NCBI GenBank assembly: GCA_943704525.1
Contig: CALSCQ010000025.1
Location: 1 to 23,188, forward strand
Direction: 5' to 3'
Origin: Pigoraptor vietnamica
Lineage: Eukaryota; Opisthokonta; Filasterea
DNA: 23,188 bases
The notes below the pieces were generated by a model. That model ran no database searches, had not been told where the DNA came from, and was given only the letters and a program-made list of their open reading frames with translations. Positions 20,446 through 23,188 of this stretch are shown one piece after another (within the stretch, counting starts at the first letter, position 1; the number at the start of each line of letters is the position of its first letter). Made by a program: the position numbers and the translations under genes.

Positions 20446-21093
20446 TCGCCGCGGTGCAGCCCCCCAAACACTCCCATTCCCTCTCGCATTTGCCCATACA
20501 CCTTTCAAGAGAGGGATGCGCAGCGGGCACTGCAAGCGCGACACGACAACCACTCACCAGAAGAAGACGCCCGAAGTTCCCAAGCCCCGCCGCGACAAGA
20601 GGCGTGCGAGAGGCCGCTCGGAACAAACCGCGTCGAGTATAATGTCCGCACAGCAACGCGGCGGCACTCCGAACCTTCCGCGAGCACACCCTCCACGGCG
20701 CCTTTCCTCCTATACACGCGGCAAGTCGAGAGAAGGGGCACGCCCAATGCGGGAGATAGCAGGCGGTGCGTCTCTGTGCGCGTTTATGTGTGAGAAAGAA
20801 TAGACAGTGAGTGTGCAAGTGCTTTGGGTGTGTGCGTGTGCGGCATGTGAAATACGCCAAAAAGTGAATTTAATTGCGGTGACGTGGCCAGGCTGTGTGA
20901 GCAGGGGTGGGTGTTACGGGTCAAGGAAACGCCGATGCTACATGTACATCGCAAGGTGGATGTTAAAACTGTTACATCTGTGAATTAACGTGGGGTTGGG
21001 GGTTACGGCAGAGGTTGGGGTTAGCCTGCATGTGAAGTTTGAACTCACGGCTGAAGGCGCCCGCACACACACTGTCACTGTACTTGTGCCAAC
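20446..21093. promoter_or_regulatory. Divergent promoter, membrane protein / TBC1D7-like gene
   Basis: At 648 bp this is the longest gene-free stretch. It contains short open frames on both strands, but none has a recognisable domain or splice context. A G-rich run at about 20992-21023 (GGGG, GGGGG, GG, GGGG separated by TT-containing spacers) lies ~70 bp upstream of the TBC1D7-like ATG. There is no CACGTG. A weak TATACA lies near 20712. Confidence 0.45.
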
Positions 21094-22971
21094 ATGCCGA
21101 ACGAGCACAACTTTCGCAGCGCCTACTACAAGGCGCTCTTTGCGGCCACTGAGAAGAAGGCCGCGGGCGAGACAGACGGGTCCTCGTCCTTCTGGAAGCG
21201 CGCACTCGAGGACGAGGTTGTCGGTGAGTGAGTGTGCGCATCAGTTGTGTGCCACGTGTGCCTCGTCTCATGCGCTTGTCTTTGTATTTTCAGACACAAG
21301 AAAACTCGCGTGGTGTGCGCTGCGCTTTGGCGTTCCGGCGCTGTACCGGCCGGTTGTATGGAAGGTCCTATTTGGTGAGTTTGTTATTGGGCTAGTATGC
21401 GTGATTGGCGTGCGTGTTCTGGCGCGGTTGAATTTCGGCGACCCGAGAGTTTGTTGTGCTGACGTGATGCGACTGGCACTGGCACAGGAATTCTCCCGCC
21501 ACAGCGCGCGACTTGGGAGTTTGTGACGAAGCAGCGGCAAGAACAGTTTGGGGACACCGTGAAGGCGTTTGCGGCACTGTTGGGAGAGCCCGGGTGCGTT
21601 TGGTGTGCGTTCGGTGTGTAAGGTGTATATGCGGGTTTCGGTTTGTTGCGAGGCCATGAATGCGCGTCCGTGTGTCTAATGACAGCGTTGCGTGCAGATT
21701 AACAATGCCGGTTTCGGCTGAGCTTATTGCGCGCATGTGTGTGTTACAGAACCCACTTCCCGAGCAGCGTGCATACGACAAGGTGCGTGCGGGAGGTGCC
21801 AATTCACCCGAGTACAATACGCGGATACTCTGTGGATCCTGTTGTTGTGTTGTGGAAAGGGTCACCTCGTTACACTTATAAGCAGGCGACGGTGGCTGAT
21901 ACGTGTCCGCCGCACTCGCGCGCTCGCAGCCGAACATTGCGTCTGCCGATTTCATGCCGCACGTCGTGTCGATTGCGTCTGCCTTTCTTGCACTCGCGGG
22001 CTCCGATTGCGACGCTTACTTTATGACCTCTGCGTTCCTGAGGGAAAGCGGGCTGTGCAAGCCCACCTTCTCGCTGGTGTGTGCGCGCGTGCACTTACTG
22101 TGCGTGCATCCGTGCTTGCGACGGGCTCCACATCGCCGTGGCTGACTGGCCTGTGCCCTTCCCTCAGACGGCGGTCGTGTACCCTCAGATCAATTCGTTT
22201 TCTGCGCTGTTGGCAACATACGACAACGAACTGTTCCAGCACTTGGTGTCCATTAACACGCAAAACGATGCCTTTGCATTCCGGTCCGTAGTAACGTGTT
22301 TGTTGTGCTCGTGCTGATGCCCCCCTTGCACAAGCGCCTCACGTGTCACGGGATGCCCCTCAGTGCTATGCGCCCTGCCGATGCATATGCACACGCTTCC
22401 TTCCCAACACCGTGCCGCATGGGTGCAGTTCTCTGTCTCCTGGGTCGCGCGACCCCCTCTCCCCTCCCTCTCTCTCTCTTTCTCTGACAAATCTTGCTGG
22501 CGGTGCAGGTGGTTTGCAAGCTGCTTTGCTCAATCACTCGCACAGGACTGCGTGGAATGGTGGGCGATCACATCCTCTCACGACACGCACTCGAACAATC
22601 CGTGCTTGTATCTTAATTCGCCGTTAATGTGAACTTTGCCCGCTTGCAGCCTGTGGGACAAGATAATCGCGGCCAACCTTCAATTTACGACGTTTGCGTC
22701 CCTTGCGATCCTCTCCCTGAATCGACGGCGGTTGCTTCAATGCAAGAGCGCCGCGGCCGTGTGCGAGATCCTTGAAAATGTGCGTTTTATTTGACGGAAA
22801 CCACGCGTGTTGGTGCAGTCTGCTGGTTGCGCACCGGGCTCACAACTGGCTTGGCTTCACTCTCAGTTATCGGACTTGAACGCCGAGTTCTTCGCGGCAA
22901 AGACGTTGGAAATACGCGACAAGCACCTTGGGCCCGCCACAGAGGCGTCGATGACATTACGCTACACGTGA
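21094..22971 (+). CDS. TBC1D7: TBC1D7-like TSC complex subunit (316 aa)
   Basis: Nine exons: 21094-21223, 21294-21374, 21488-21593, 21698-21782, 21930-22076, 22168-22283, 22509-22559, 22650-22779, 22867-22971; all phases match. The protein tracks human TBC1D7 (293 aa) along its length: NFRSAYYKALF at the start, then DTRKLAWCALRFGVPALYRP, VVWKVLFGILPP, GSDCDAYFMTSAFL, FRWFASCFAQSLAQDC, LWDKIIA, a helix ending AVCEILEN, and a last helix near IRDKHLGP. As in TBC1D7, the RabGAP arginine (IxxDxxR) and glutamine (YxQ) finger motifs are not seen, which fits a structural rather than catalytic role. Known role: binds TSC1 and stabilises the TSC1-TSC2 complex that turns off Rheb and mTORC1. Exon 5 start is the least certain; another AG lies upstream at about 21885. 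Confidence 0.88.
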
Positions 22972-23018
22972 CTGTAAAATGTTTCCTTATTGTACACTGC
23001 GAGGGCCGTGACTTTTTT
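22972..23018. other. 3' flank of the TBC1D7-like gene
   Basis: A short AT-richer stretch after the stop codon, presumably 3' UTR. No recognised signal. Confidence 0.4.
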
Positions 23019-23188
23019 GCCCCGACTAAGGAATTGCCGCAAGTAGTGGCTAGTTGGGGCAAAATTTCCTTAGTTGGGGCAAAGTGTCTCACTTGCCGCA
23101 ACTAAGGGAATTTTGCCGCAACTAGCGAAATTCCCCCTACTAAACGCCTTTGTTGCGGCAAAGTGCCTCGCTTGCCGCAACTAGCCGC
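23019..23188. repeat. Unidentified inverted/direct repeat cluster at right edge
   Basis: The 12-mer TTGCCGCAACTA occurs at 23093-23104, 23113-23124 and 23172-23183, with a one-mismatch copy at 23034-23045. Its inverse occurs with one mismatch at 23051-23062, 23071-23082 and 23150-23161. A perfect 10-bp inverted repeat (23152-23161 and 23172-23181) has a 10-base spacer. A 15-bp inverted repeat with one mismatch joins 23019-23033 and 23066-23080. The cluster continues to the window end. It could be part of a MITE-like element, a short satellite or an intergenic palindromic repeat. No coding capacity is visible. Confidence 0.75.

Noticed and set aside
20446-21093. Possible small gene in the long divergent spacer
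   Set aside because: Short frames begin and end without splice context, have no recognisable domain, and their Arg/Pro/Thr-rich composition fits untranslated GC-rich DNA.
23019-23188. CRISPR-like or tRNA-like structure at the right edge
   Set aside because: Repeats are too short, in both orientations and irregularly spaced. No cloverleaf or internal promoter boxes were found.

Overview
The window is nuclear DNA of a GC-rich, intron-dense eukaryote, most likely a single-celled one. About 86% of it lies within eight complete genes plus the last exon of a ninth. The eight complete models need 41 short introns, and with those introns every reading frame closes exactly. The gene set points to Amorphea, perhaps Holozoa: a PTPN9-type Sec14-phosphatase, a TBC1D7-like TSC subunit, an annexin VII/XI/C1-type protein and a fungal-type DUF2015 tail. 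That placement is inference. All homology calls come from recognising sequence patterns by eye; no search was run.

Layout, left to right: (1) 103-218 (+), last exon of an unidentified gene. (2) 357-3304 (-), BAR domain plus class 3 lipase, 784 aa. (3) 3535-6250 (+), annexin with a long GYPP-repeat N-terminus, 550 aa. (4) 6486-9739 (-), CRAL-TRIO/Sec14 plus tyrosine phosphatase (PTPN9-like), 595 aa. (5) 10123-13695 (+), EFL1/RIA1 ribosome-maturation GTPase, 1085 aa. (6) 14006-16750 (-), bifunctional pseudouridine-5'-phosphate glycosidase and PfkB-type pseudouridine kinase with a probable mitochondrial presequence, 747 aa. (7) 17112-18584 (+), coiled-coil/disordered protein, 460 aa. (8) 18980-20445 (-), single-pass membrane protein with a DUF2015-like tail, 459 aa. 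(9) 21094-22971 (+), TBC1D7-like TSC complex subunit, 316 aa. The last ~170 bases hold an unidentified inverted-repeat sequence.

The nine genes alternate strictly in strand, so every spacer is a shared divergent promoter (230-648 bp) or a shared convergent 3' region (138-395 bp). Two of the four divergent promoters carry clusters of CACGTG E-boxes. Introns mostly start GTGNGT, several have a GCTAAC-like branch site, and GT-rich repeats lie on the sense strand, in one case starting at the splice donor.

The genes do not form one pathway. Several are membrane-lipid proteins (BAR-lipase, annexin, Sec14-phosphatase), and others concern growth and RNA (EFL1, TBC1D7, pseudouridine salvage). No tRNA, rRNA, CRISPR array, autonomous transposon or virus-derived element was seen.
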